The translations under genes were made by a program, and so were the position numbers. Shown here in pieces: positions 10,171 through 19,994 of a stretch of 31,568 nucleotides of DNA (positions are counted from its first letter, which is position 1; every line of letters starts with the position of its first letter). Origin of the DNA: Chara braunii (Eukaryota > Streptophyta > Charophyceae > Charales > Characeae); contig BFEA01000683.1 in NCBI GenBank assembly GCA_003427395.1, positions 83,221 to 114,788 of the forward strand, given 5' to 3'. Below the pieces are notes generated by a model. It saw only the letters and a program-made list of their open reading frames with translations, was not told the origin of the DNA and did not search any database.

Positions 10171-11270
10171 TCCAGAAAGTTAGTATGTTACGAGGCGGAA
10201 ATTTGTCACTCCCCTCTAGCTTCCGCTCTGGCCTTTGCTTCTAATCCCATCCGGCGTCTTTCTTGTTATGTTCCTTCGTCCCCCTCTGGCTCTGCCGTTT
10301 TCTATTTTCGGGGGTCAACAAATTCGTGGCGAGGAGCTCCCCTGCTGTCGTTGTCCTTGTCATCCACCCCTGCTCTTTTTCTGAGCCCTTTGAGCCCTCG
10401 CTCCTGCGCACTTCTACCCGATTAACCCTAAGCCCTGTGGCCCGGTAAGGAGATCCCCGCTGGTTGTCTTGTTGTCCTCTACTACTGTATCTCTATCTAT
10501 GTTGTGAGAGTGTCGAGTTGAAAAGTTGCAATTGAGTAGGTCATGCATCGAGCAGTCGAGTGTTGCTTACCTGTTGTCGTCTTGAAATCGTCCTGTCTTG
10601 CCAGAGGTCCTCCACCGAGGGGGCAGGAAGGTATCCCCACCCTCGGGGCCCCAAGAGAATCCCGGGCTTGACACGACCTGTTATGTTGGCCCGCTGGCCC
10701 CTTGATTCTGCTCGCCTGTTGCTGTTGTCGCCCTTTGTTTCTGCTCGCCTGCTTTCCGTTGTCACCTGGCACCTTGTTGTATCGTCGACATGTCCACTCG
10801 CACGGTCGTCTCTCTCGTTCTTGCTGCCGCCTGCCCCCCTTCCTTCGCGAAGGTCTGTCCGTCGTCTCTCCTGCTGATTCAGCTTGGCGGCCGTCCTCGC
10901 ATAGTATTTAGGAATCCCTCCCGCCTTCCGGCCGTCCTCCTTCTCTCTCCTTCCTCCATCCTATCCTCCGTGTCCACTTCGTAAAGTTTGCCCTCCCTCC
11001 TTCCCCCTTCTCCCTTCCTCATGCCTATCCTTCACACCGTCCACGTGGAGTTGACCCCATACCTCGTCAGGTCAACTCTCGCTTGTATCCCCGGGCGTCA
11101 GGGATCGTGCTCCTCCTCCCTCGAGCCTGTCGAGGGGTCAGCGCACGGGCTTGCGGCGGTCAAGAGCAGTCCGCAACAAAAAAAATTGCTCGCTCGTATA
11201 ACTCTTAGTACAACATATCATGAGTTCAAGGATCCCATGGACACAACAATGTGAGGAGCCATTCCCCCTT
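10171..11270. other. No supported gene; possible LINE-A 5' UTR
   Basis: This stretch is pyrimidine-rich on the plus strand and upstream of LINE-A ORF1 on the minus strand. Short open frames on both strands lack recognisable motifs. I cannot align it with the region upstream of LINE-B, so how much belongs to the LINE-A 5' UTR is undecided. Near 11196-11208 the string GCTCGTATAACTCTT recurs from 1754-1770. Confidence 0.4.
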
Positions 11271-11285
11271 CAAAATGGAAAATGA

Positions 11286-11310
11286 CCCCCCCCCCCCCCC
11301 CCCCCCCCCC
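11286..11310. repeat. poly-C tract
   Basis: A run of about 24 C residues lies between ATGA and ACCTGG. It is a simple homopolymer whose length is unreliable. Confidence 0.85.
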
Positions 11311-11358
11311 ACCTGGTTTCCTGCAACATGTCAAGGTTATCAAGGTGACTTTGTGTGG

Positions 11359-11525
11359 TTAAACCACCAGTACCTTTCCCATATATCCACCGCGGGCGGA
11401 AAAAAAAGGCGGAAATGGAAAACAGGGCGCCGATTCAATTTATCAACTGCTGCATGATCCCGCTTGGCTTCCTCCTTACTCGGTGCGGAATTGATTTTCA
11501 AGCGGGAAAAGGTACTGGTGGTTAA
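11359..11525. mobile_element. TTAA-flanked MITE-like element E1
   Basis: A 159-bp body (11363-11521) is bounded by TTAA at 11359-11362 and 11522-11525. The left end reads ACCACCAGTACCTTTCCC and the right end GGGAAAAGGTACTGGTGG, a near-perfect terminal inverted repeat of about 17-18 bp. There is no coding capacity. TTAA target duplications are characteristic of piggyBac-type transposons, so a non-autonomous derivative is plausible. Seven related segments occur in this window. Confidence 0.65.
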
Positions 11526-11566
11526 AAAAAAAAACGAAAGAAAATAAGGTGCATGTTTTCATGTAG

Positions 11567-11764
11567 TTAAACCACTAGTTCCTTTCCCCACTTGAAAAAC
11601 AAATATGCGGCTCGTTTACGGCCACATGTTTCGAGGGTTCGGTACTGGACCGAAAAGGCCGGTGGCACCAGCCACAAGCAGGCCTGTGTCGGTTCGTTAC
11701 TCTTTGGAGCGCGGGGCGAATTTAGGCTCAGTGTCAATAGCTGGGCGGGGTACTGGTAGTTTAA
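11567..11764. mobile_element. TTAA-flanked MITE-like element E2
   Basis: The body 11571-11760 (190 bp) is bounded by TTAA at 11567-11570 and 11761-11764. The ends ACCACTAGTTCCTTTCCCC and GGGGTACTGGTAGT are inverted relatives of the E1 ends. The right TTAA is shared with another ACCACCCC end that points away, so elements appear to abut. Confidence 0.6.
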
Positions 11765-12360
11765 ACCACCCCTCTAATCGCCTCCTGGAAAGTGCGCTCC
11801 CTGTGAATTCGGGCGTTTTTTCTTTGTGGGGGGGGGCGGTGACCGTTGCCAACCGGCAGGCCTAGTCCCGCAATATCAGAGCGGCGATTTCGTGCTCAGA
11901 AGAATTCACCGAAAACTCTAAAACTTTGAGGATCCGTAGATTAGGTCGTAATCTTTCTGGGAAAAATATCCAAAAAAAATAAATAAATAATTTTTCCCGT
12001 GTAATAATCACCGCGCGGATTCGGCGCATTTCCATTTTTGCCACTCTACCATGTGTGGCTAACAAAAGAAGTATGGCAACTTTGGGGAATTTTCATGCTC
12101 AGATGAATGCACAGAAAATTCTAAAACTTTGTGGATCCATAGATTGGGTCCCCTGATCTTCCCAGGAAAAATATCAGGAAAAAATAATTAAAAATAATTT
12201 TGCCCATCAAATAATCGCCACGCCGATTCGACATATTTCCATTTTTTGCCACTTTGGGACCAAGGCCAGGCCCCACACTGACCTACCGGTAGGCCACGTG
12301 CCTTTTCGAAAAAACAGCCTACCAGTCCCCCGACTTTGTAAAGGCGAGTAGAGGGCTGGT
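11765..12360. mobile_element. Possible TTAA-flanked segment E3 (composite)
   Basis: It begins at the shared TTAA 11761-11764 with ACCACCCC and ends with GGCTGGT before TTAA 12361-12364, which is followed by ACCACCACTCC. The ends are weaker than in E1 and E2. The interior holds two copies of a degenerate repeat (11888-12058 and 12090-12252). It may be a longer member of the family or two end relics around unrelated sequence. Confidence 0.35.
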
Positions 12361-13112
12361 TTAAACCACCACTCCCCGCGACGTTGAAGAAGTGGGTTTC
12401 CGGGACCATCGGAGGCCGGTAGCCCAGAAGAAGCAGAGGTCACCGACAATTCAAGCGGAGGTCGGCAGGGAAAAAAAGGAAACAATGTGCGAACTTTCAC
12501 GATTTTTTGCGCTCAGAAGAATGAACCAAAAACTCTGAAATCTTGAAATCCGGTAGATTTGGTCATGATCTTTCAACGGAGAAGATTAGGAAAAAAAAGA
12601 AAAACTTTATAAGACAGTGTGAGCGGTTTGTATGTGGTGTGTGGGAGAGTGTTGGCCTTAGATACTGCTGTTGTTCGGTTGGGGTTGGGGGGCGATGAAA
12701 AGGGAGGTGCAGCTACTGGCAAAATGCTCAGTCTTTGTGTTCGCCGGGCAACATGCATCTGCTCTGATGGCTGGAGGGAGACAACACAGCTATGTTCGCT
12801 GGAGTAGCGGTAGGTAGGTAGTGAAGGTGAATTGGAGGAATTTGAAAGATGATGAAATATTTCAGAGAACAATGTAGCGTAGTTAAAAAAATATTTAAAA
12901 AAACCATTTTTGTGATTCTGCCACCCCTGGGCAAACGGAAAAGTACTCCATTTTCAGCGATTTTTCACGCTCAAAATATTGGTCAGAAAAATCTGAAAAT
13001 TTGGAATCAGGTAGATTCGGTCGTGATCTTTCCAGGAAAATGTTTTGGTAGTGAAATGATCATTTGCGCTGATTCGGCACAAAAAAATTCAATTTTTGCC
13101 ACTCTACCGGTT
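11888..13112 (+). repeat. Four degenerate copies of a repeat of up to about 165 bp
   Basis: Related segments lie at about 11888-12058, 12090-12252, 12497-12600 and 12955-13112. Shared landmarks in order are GCTCAGAAGAAT or a variant, ACTCTAAAACTTTG, a TAGATT.GGTC block, ATCTTTC..GGAAAAAT, then, except in the shortened third copy, a GATTCGGC-type block and TTTTTGCCACT. Two copies are followed within about 60-100 bp by CCCCCGACTTT (12327 and 13158). Spacing is irregular, so this is a degenerate cluster rather than a clean satellite. No ORF is conserved between copies. Confidence 0.65.
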
Positions 13113-13205
13113 TTCCACTTTAAGCTACTGGTAGCCCTCATGAACTTGTGCTACCGGTCCCCCGACTTTTCTTTCAGTGAGGGGGGAGAGGAGGGGGGGG
13201 GGGGA

Positions 13206-13402
13206 TTAATCACCAATACGTTTCCCAGCCAGTTTTTCAAAGTCGCAATGTGCATGCAGCGGCAACTTTCGGGCCTTGGCCTCCGGGAGCAAAATGGCTG
13301 GCGGCGACAGCCAAAAAGAGGCGTGCGCCGGTTCTTTATTTTTTTGGCGCACAGATCGTTTCCAACCCCGGAGAAAACTGCCTCGGAAATACTGGTGGTT
13401 TA
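13206..13402. mobile_element. TTAA-flanked MITE-like element E5
   Basis: The left end TTAA at 13206-13209 is followed by TCACCAATACGTTTCCC. The right end is GGAAATACTGGTGGT followed by the degenerate TTTA. The body is about 189 bp. The internal stretch 13258-13352 (CAGCGGCAACTTTCGGG ... TTTGGCGCACAG) is the near reverse complement of 14518-14640 inside E6. E5 and E6 are therefore related copies in opposite orientations. Confidence 0.55.
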
Positions 13403-13443
13403 GAAAGAAGCACATCATGTGAGGCTTTTCTCTTGTAGAGGAC

Positions 13444-13907
13444 ATAGGGGCTCGTTCGACACTCCTTGGGGCGTCCTCGGGGCCGAAGGAAGTTTCCTTG
13501 GTGGTTTTCAAGGAAATTCCCGCCATCGTTCCACCTGTCCTCGGGGACGTCGCCCGAGGACATTTCCTTCGAACGATGACAGACACGAAAAAAGAAAAGG
13601 AAAAAAAAAATCAAATGTGTTTGAGGCCTTCAGCCAATAGGGTGCCGCCACGATCCAGCTTCTCGGTTGTAACGTCTCTCTACCCATGTGCCCACTCCTC
13701 TCCGTGAAACACGGATTCCTTTTGCCCAAGGGACCTCGTGAGGTCCCTTGGGCAAAAGGAAGAAATGGCTGGGGAATCCTCGGAGCCCAAGGAATTTCCT
13801 TCGGAGTGTTTTCACTCTTTTTTTTCCGACTGCATCCCCGAGGATAGGTGGAACGAACAATTCCTCGGGGACTTTACACGCCCGAGGAGTGTCGAACGAG
13901 CCCCATA
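13444..13907. mobile_element. 458-bp element with 19-bp perfect terminal inverted repeats
   Basis: The left terminus GGGGCTCGTTCGACACTCC (13447-13465) is the exact reverse complement of 13886-13904. The trinucleotide ATA flanks both sides (13444-13446 and 13905-13907), a possible 3-bp target duplication. Arms beyond the termini are also rich in CCTCGG/CCGAGG inverted blocks. The centre carries a palindrome with 22-bp arms (13716-13737 and 13740-13761) around GT. There is no coding capacity. Terminal repeats starting GGGG with a 3-bp duplication recall PIF/Harbinger MITEs, although their usual target is TWA rather than ATA. A foldback element is the alternative. Confidence 0.75.
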
Positions 13908-14067
13908 ATGTGCCAACTACAAAACTAGTGGGATCAAAACACCAAAAAAAAAAAAAAAAAAAGACACCACCACAGCATTGCCCTTCTGCCTTGTCCACTC
14001 AGGCAAAAAGAGGTGGCTTTCTGGTTCCGTCCCGTGCAATTGCCGAGCGCCTGCATTCCCACTAACC

Positions 14068-14178
14068 TCTTTTTTTTTCCTTTCTTTTTTTTCCTAACAA
14101 CCCGAGCTGATGCTAGGTGTGCTGATAAGAGCAGCATTTCCACTAACCTTTTTTTTTTAAAACCGGGCCCAGCGTCCC
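14068..14178 (-). mobile_element. Rearranged SINE-like copy, family S (minus strand)
   Basis: On the minus strand it starts GGGACGCTGGGCCCGGTTTT, then an A-run, then GCTGCTCTTATCAGCACACC and TAGCATC as in the copy at 25970-26117. It ends in a broken A-rich tail (T-runs 14070-14096). The middle CTCCCCACCAATAG segment is missing. Near-identical blocks GCATTCCCACTAACCT (14053) and GCATTTCCACTAACCT (14133) flank part of it, indicating an internal duplication or a second insertion. Confidence 0.55.
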
Positions 14179-14333
14179 ATTCAAGATCGTATTGAAAAAT
14201 CATTTAAAAATGAGAAATTTATGAGGAATAGCCCTTCATTTGCTTTTTTCTCAGTTTCATGCATGTTATATCCGTAAACATGCAGGGGCCATGCTACCTC
14301 ATCTTCTCTGCAACATTCCAAGTTTAAATCACC

Positions 14334-14688
14334 AGTACTTGTCCTAAGTAGCCCCAATTTTTCTTAGCCAAGCCGGGTAATGGCCTCGGTATCTCGACTT
14401 TCAAAGTCCATGTACATTTTCATATGGGACGCTGGGCCCAGTTCCCAGCACGTGCTGCTCCCCACGAATAGATTGGAGCTTTGTTCCTAAAAAAAAACAC
14501 CATTACTTGCGGCACGTTTCTCCGACCCTGGTAACGCCCTGCGCACCAAAAATAAATGAACCAGCGTGGACCTCCTTTTGGCAGGCACTGCCAGCCATTT
14601 TTGTCCAGTACTCCAGCCCCCAAAAGTTGCGGCTGTAAACAAGCCACATATCTGATTTTCAAGGGGGGTAAACATACTGGTGGTTTAA
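14334..14688. mobile_element. TTAA-flanked MITE-like element E6 with nested SINE fragment
   Basis: TTAA at 14334-14337 is followed by ATCACCAGTACTT. The right end AACATACTGGTGGT precedes TTAA 14685-14688. The body is 347 bp, of which 14426-14497 is a family S SINE fragment; subtracting it leaves about 275 bp. Positions 14518-14640 are the near reverse complement of 13258-13352 in E5. The SINE therefore inserted into, and is younger than, this element. Confidence 0.55.
14426..14497 (+). mobile_element. SINE-like fragment, family S
   Basis: It starts GGGACGCTGGGCCCAG, then TTCCCAGCACGTGCTGCT, CCCCACGAATAGATTGGAGC, and ends in an A-run at 14489-14497. The second half of the family consensus is missing, so this is an internally deleted or short copy. 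Confidence 0.65.
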
Positions 14689-14904
14689 ACCACCACCAGT
14701 ACCCATCTCGGCTAACCTGTGCGCACCGGGCTGCGGAAAGGACCGGCCTACCAGACCGAAATAGGCAGGGCTGTGCCCAGCAGCCCTTATCCGCCCTACC
14801 TGCAACGGATTGGAACACGAGGGGCGGCCAAAAAGAAGTGTACTGTAACAGGAAAAATGTCAATCAGAAAAGGAGAGGCTCAAAAAAAGGTACTGGTGGC
14901 TAAA
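14685..14904. mobile_element. TTAA-flanked MITE-like element E7
   Basis: It shares TTAA 14685-14688 with E6. The left end reads ACCACCACCAGTACCC (with an extra ACC) and the right end GGTACTGGTGGC followed by TAAA. The body is about 212 bp and non-coding. It abuts E6 head to tail at a single TTAA, like E2 and E3. Confidence 0.55.
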
Positions 14905-14989
14905 CGGACGTCCCAAGGGAACTGAAGGAAGAATCATTTCAGCCCGGTGGTGGTACGAGAACCGTCAGAATTGAGGGCTGATCTGCCGG

Positions 14990-15022
14990 CTATTGGTGGG
15001 GAGCGGCACCTGCTGGAAACCA
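14990..15022 (-). mobile_element. SINE-like fragment, family S (minus strand)
   Basis: CTATTGGTGGGGAGCGGCAC followed by CTGCTGGAAACC is the reverse complement of the core of family S. Both ends are missing. Confidence 0.5.
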
Positions 15023-15029
15023 ACAATAG

Positions 15030-16080
15030 TTGTGGGACCATTCTTCTAGATTGGCCTCGTCTGTGCAACGGTTGGGTACGTGAGGGGTGAGCCCAAAACA
15101 GGTGCCTCGCTAAATTCCGCATCAGAAAACTGTTGAATGGTAAAAATGTGCACTGGAGAAAAGTGCATCTGGAAAAAGAGACTCGGAGGTACGGACGGAT
15201 TAAGGTTGTCCCGAAAAAAAACAAACGGAGATCCTCAGAGATGATGGGGCTTCAATAGGGGTAACTATGGCGCAGCCACATTTTCCGTTTTAAATGCAGT
15301 TCACGCATCCCTCAAATACAACACATCCCCACCCAACGGTAAAGCTGGGTTGTATACATTCACAGTTTTCCTTTTTTTTTTTTTTTTTTTTTTTTTGAAC
15401 TTCGAGTCATGACCACCACTTAGGGAGGTGATATGAGCAGCCCCCCTTTCCTTGCTTTGGATCAACATTCGGGAAATCGTGACTGAAACACCTCGAAAAC
15501 TGAAAACCGTGGAAAGAATTAGCCACCAGGGCCGCTTAGCGCACGCAGTGCAGCAGGCTTGCGTTGACGCACGCGCAAACACCCGCAGAGAAGCTGCCAA
15601 AGGAACTGTGGAGGAGAGGTGGGGACGAAGGGGGAAACCGCGGCAACCATAGCTGAGCGCGGAGGGAAGAGGAAAGGTGACGGTATAGAAGAGGAACGAC
15701 AGAGGGGAGGACCGAAGGGAGGCAAAACAAGGTAGCGGGAGTTCCGAAGAAAGAGACGAATAGCCGCCGCAGTAGGTGAGCCAGGAAGTGCGGACGGCTG
15801 TCAACTCGTCGCGACGGAAGCAGGAGCTGGCACCGGGCCGAGTATCACTCCTCCCCCTTGGGGCCCCGCGTTGGGAAACTGACGCGGTGAGGGGGAGATG
15901 CTGATAAACCTCCCGGCGGGAGGACAACGACGACGACCATCGATACTACATCGACAACGAAAGCGACATCAGAATGGACTAGCGTGTCCACATCGAGCAT
16001 GGAGCATGATCAGGTGGGATAAGCGAATCAACATCGAGCACGGAGCGTTATCAGGTGGGATCAGCGTGACAACCTTGACC
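15030..16080. other. No supported gene; poly-T tract and a short tandem repeat
   Basis: A run of about 26-28 T lies near 15370-15397 and could be the A-tail of an unidentified minus-strand insertion. A minus-strand open frame crosses this T-run (giving a lysine run) and has no recognisable motif, so I do not call it. Two copies of a unit of about 41 bp lie at about 15990-16071, each with ACATCGAGCA.GGAGC, then ATCAGGTGGGAT and AGCG. Confidence 0.5.
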
Positions 16081-16089
16081 TGCCCCTAC

Positions 16090-17480
16090 GGCGACGACAC
16101 CCCCTGACCTCCCCCCCCCTCCCTCCCCACCGCTTGGCCTCCCCATCCCGACCGTCTGGCCCGCAATCCCGCTCCCGCCTTGCGCCCCGGCCTCGCAACC
16201 CCGATCCTCCCTTTCACCCCGGCCCGATCCTGACCACCGCCTGGCCCCCTCCTGCGCCCCCGATCCCGACCCCGACAACTGCTATACACCCTGACCCGGT
16301 CTTGCTCGCCAACCCCGACCCCCCGTGCCCTCCCGTCTTGTGCCCCGACCCCCGCCTGCCTCGCCTCGCATCCCCGATCCCGACCTCGACACCGGGTATT
16401 CACCCTGGCCCGGCCCNGCACCCCCGACCCCGATCCCGGGACCTGCCAGCCACCCTATCCCGATCCTGGCGCCCGCGGCCTCTGACTCTGACCGGCCACC
16501 CCGATCCCTGCGTCCGATCCCCCGACCCCGACATCTGCTAATCACCCCGACCCGGTTCTGGTCGCCAACCCTGGCCCCCCATCCGCTCCCGCCTTACGCC
16601 CAGGCCCCTGCCTGGCTCGCCGCGCACCCCCGATCCCAACCTCGCCACGTGCTGATTCACCCCGACCTGACCCCCGCACCTCGTACCTCCGATCCTGACC
16701 TCGCCACCTGTTATTCACCCCGACCCGGCCCCGCACCCCCCNNNNNNNNNNNNNNNNNNNNNNNNNNNNNNNNNNNNNNNNNNNNNNNNNNNNNNNNNNN
16801 NNNNNNNNNNNNNNNNNNNNNNNNNNNNNNNNNNNNNNNNNNNNNNNNNNNNNNNNNNNNNNNNNNNNNNNNNNNNNNNNNNNNNNNNNNNNNNNNNNNN
16901 NNNNNNNNNNNNNNNNNNNNNNNNNNNNNNNNNNNNNNNNNNNNNNNNNNNNNNNNNNNNNNNNNNNNNNNNNNNNNNNNNNNNNNNNNNNNNNNNNNNN
17001 NNNNNNNNNNNNNNNNNNNNNNNNNNNNNNNNNNNNNNNNNNNNNNNNNNNNNNNNNNNNNNNNNNNNNNNNNNNNNNNNNNNNNCGATCCCGACCTCGA
17101 CACCTGTTATTCACCACGACCCGACCCCGCACCCCCGACCCCGACCCGAGACCTGCCAGCCCCCCCTATCCCGATCCCGACGCCCGCGGCCCTCGGACTT
17201 CGACCGGCCACCCTGACCCCTGCGACTGATCCCCCGACCCCGACGCCTGCTACTCACCGCCAACCCCGACCCATACACTCCCGCCTTGCACCCCGGCCCC
17301 TGCCTGCCTCTCCTCGCACCCCCGATCCCGACCTTGACACCTGCTGCTCACCGCCCCTTCCCGATCCCGACGCCCGCTGCCCTCTGACTCCGACCGGCCA
17401 ACCCGACCCCTGCGCCTGGTCCCGACCCCATCGTTTGCCGCTATACCTGAACCCCACTGCCGCTATACCTGCGCCCCGTC
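16090..17480 (+). repeat. C-rich tandem array, period about 256 bp, with assembly gap
   Basis: The sequence is built on CCCCGACC/CCCGATCCCGACC. Landmarks recur at one spacing: GCTATACACC at 16281, GCTAATCACC at 16537 (256 bp apart) and GCTACTCACC at 17249 (712 bp on, close to 2.8 periods across the gap). Each unit also carries GGGACCTGCCAGCC or a variant, GCGCCCGCGGCC, GACCGGCCACCC and CTCCCGCCTT. Positions 16742-17085 are N, so copy number is unknown. The array ends about 60-180 bp before the LINE-B ORF1 start. It could be a satellite or 5' UTR monomers of the LINE. Open frames across it are compositional. Confidence 0.75.
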
Positions 17481-17666
17481 CCGGCTATCTCCCGGCTGCC
17501 CGGACGGGACAGTCACGAAAGCCAAAACGATTAAGTGTGCATCCAGCAAGGTGACGCGCGGAGGGGTGGGGGAGGGGAAGAGCGTGAACATCACGGAGAG
17601 GGAGTAGAAAGGGAGGGAGTGGAACAGTGTGCAAATCAGGGAGAAGGAGTGGAAAGGAGGAGTGGG

Positions 17667-19994
17667 ATGAAACAGGGAAGACAGAGAAGAATGATGACTC
17701 CTAAAAGAAAGGACAGAAGACAGCGCGTGCACAAGAGGCTCGACGCCACGCTGATATACCGGGGGTTAGCCAGGCACTATGCTCAGGGGCGCCTAGAAGG
17801 TAACCAGCAGGAGGAGCACCGAGAGAGGGTAAAGGCAGGGGATGGGCAGGATCAGAGACACATAGATGAGGGCAGGTCGGGGTGCCCAGCCGGTCGAGCA
17901 GGGGAACAGGAGGCTGCCAGCCACATAAGGGAACAGGGCAAATCATGGGCTGGCAGGGTAAGGAGGCCCTTCTCTGACGAAACCATTAAAATTCAAAGGA
18001 AGAACGAAGGAGGAACAGGGGAACAACAAACTGAATGGAGAATCCCGTTGGGGAATTTGACAACAGTAGGGGCCTTCTTCCTGACCCATCTCCTCTCGGC
18101 CTCGGAGAGCAAAATACTACGCCAGGGGGGTAGATCCACCGTCGTTAAAACGCTCCCCGACGAAACCGTTCGAATGCGTGATGAACTATACACGCGGCAC
18201 GCCAGTAACTGGGCATTCCACGACGATGCCGCATTCAAATCCACAAGTGACAAGGTAGGATGGATTCGAGAGCGATTGGGAGCTTTCAAAGGGTCTGTGG
18301 AGGACGCACACGAACTTTTTCTCATACAGCCCACCTCATCATCTGTCATCACGGTCATTTGCATGTATGAGACAGACAAGGCAGCTATGGACGGATGGAG
18401 ATCGCTTCGCTGTGGAGGATCCGAGGTACGGATCTACCCCTGGTCTCCCCCGAAACAACAGCGACCGGAAGAACGGCGGGAGCAATTGATGAGGGAATAC
18501 TTTTGGGTAGACTTTAGGCATATCCCGATCGAGATACAGGCCGCGTTTATCCAAGATTTTGCCGAAAAATTTGACGTGGTCGATTTTATTGAACCCCTCC
18601 CTCCACACGTCCCCCGGCACGATGATTACCTCATGCTAGCTATACAGCTCGCTGAGGGCCAGATCTTCTCAATCGACGACATTATCCCCTACTGCATTGG
18701 GGGGAAAGTCTTCCGCATTCATACTGCCCATAAACTGCGGCCCTGGTGCGTCAAATGCCAAGCTTACGGGCACCTATACACATACATAGCGTGTGCCCGT
18801 CACCCCTCCCGAGCAGCAAAACCAACAGGACGTCTGTAGAAGGACCCCTTCGCAGATACCAGGTGGCGGCCGGTCGACCCGGGTCATGAAGGATGGGTCT
18901 ACCTAGACGAACCGGGCCGAGGGGATGGGGGGGCAGTAGGCTGGACATGGGAGGGGCAAGGCGAACCGCGACACGACATCAGACCACCAGCAGCCTGGAC
19001 CCCCCCGAGAACCCTGGAATCCCACCTGCAACAGCCAATCCCGGTGAAAGTAGGCACCACAGTAAAAAAGGACTCAAGGACCGTAGCCAGGGGAGGTAAG
19101 CAAAATAACATGGAATGGGTCGTGGTACAGCCTACAACAGACATTGATCTGGCCAACAGGTTTGCCCCGCTGGCTGGGGTGGAGGGGAGTGCGCAGGCGG
19201 ACTGCATAGACCTGGCAGGCCAAGGAAGCCAAGAGACTGAGGGGGGGGAGGGGAGTGGGCAGGGAGGTCCGGGAAGTCAAGAGAGCCTTGACCCACTGGT
19301 GGAGGGGGATGAGAGTGGGAAGGAGGATAGCCAGGCAACCGAGATTGTGGGGGGCGAGGGGAGCCGGCAGGGGGGCCAGGGAAGTCAAGGGTGCGAACCC
19401 ATGGGAAATCATAACCCTGAGCTGGGGGGGCAACGGACAGGCCAGGAGACGTAGAAATTGGAGCTGCTCTCTGGCACAGAAGGAGAGAGGGGAGCGGACA
19501 GGGGTGAGGCACGACAATTAGAAATTCATGTGCCGCCCCCGCAAAACCAGCAGCAGACAACGCAACCCCTGCCACCCCCGAACTTGAAAGACCAGACAGC
19601 ACTACCTCACGGGCTCGGAGAGCAAGAACACGTCGAGCAGCCTACAAATGGACAGCCCGGGCAGCAGCCGCGGATGAAACAGCAGGCGAGGGCAAAACAG
19701 TCACAGCAACCGGCACTGCCGACAGGGACACCACAACAACAGGGGGGGCAGCACGCATCAGAGGAGAACTGCACCTCACAGGCAGACCAACAACACCAAG
19801 TATCGGCTTTCTTCTCAGACGCCTTCGGGGTGCGGCCGATGGACATTGACAACTCCGCAGACCCCTCTGCCCCGCCACCGGATGTTGAGATGGCGGACGG
19901 TCCACTGGACCCGGACGCCCCCCCCCTCGGAAATGGACTTGGACCAGAAGACTCAAAAAATTACGGAGTGGATAATCAAACATCTCCGATCTGA
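17667..19994 (+). pseudogene. LINE-B ORF1: gag-like RNA-binding protein with zinc knuckle (two nonsense codons)
   Basis: ATG 17667 is chosen because the protein then aligns with the basic N-terminus of LINE-A ORF1; the frame is open further upstream to 17535 but without homology. In order: ATLIYRGLARHYA, ELYTRHASNWAFHDD, GWRSLRCGGSEVRIYPWSPP, FWVDFRHIPIEIQ, HDDYLMLAI, then the knuckle WCVKCQAYGHLYTYIAC (18742-18792), CX2CX4HX6C. In-frame stops are TAG 18837-18839 (a Ser in LINE-A) and TAG 19452-19454; the frame is otherwise continuous to 19994. The second half is Gln/Gly/Pro-rich and ends near FGVRPMDI and PPPDVEMADG, also seen in LINE-A. Unlike LINE-A ORF1 it lacks the internal copy of the ORF2-type domain. 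Confidence 0.88.

Noticed and set aside
10560-10877. Plus-strand open frames of 60-140 codons upstream of LINE-A (10000-11000)
   Set aside because: Several overlapping frames are open at once in pyrimidine-rich sequence, with no motif or homology between them.
11190-11255. Possible tRNA around CATGAGTTCAAGGATCC
   Set aside because: There is a B-box-like string but no A-box or foldable acceptor and D-arm at the right distance.
15301-15927. 208-codon open frame on the minus strand
   Set aside because: It crosses a poly-T tract that gives a lysine run, has no recognisable motif and no conserved counterpart in the window.
16325-17554. Long plus-strand open frame through the C-rich array
   Set aside because: It runs through the 344-N gap and a biased tandem repeat; its openness reflects composition, not coding.
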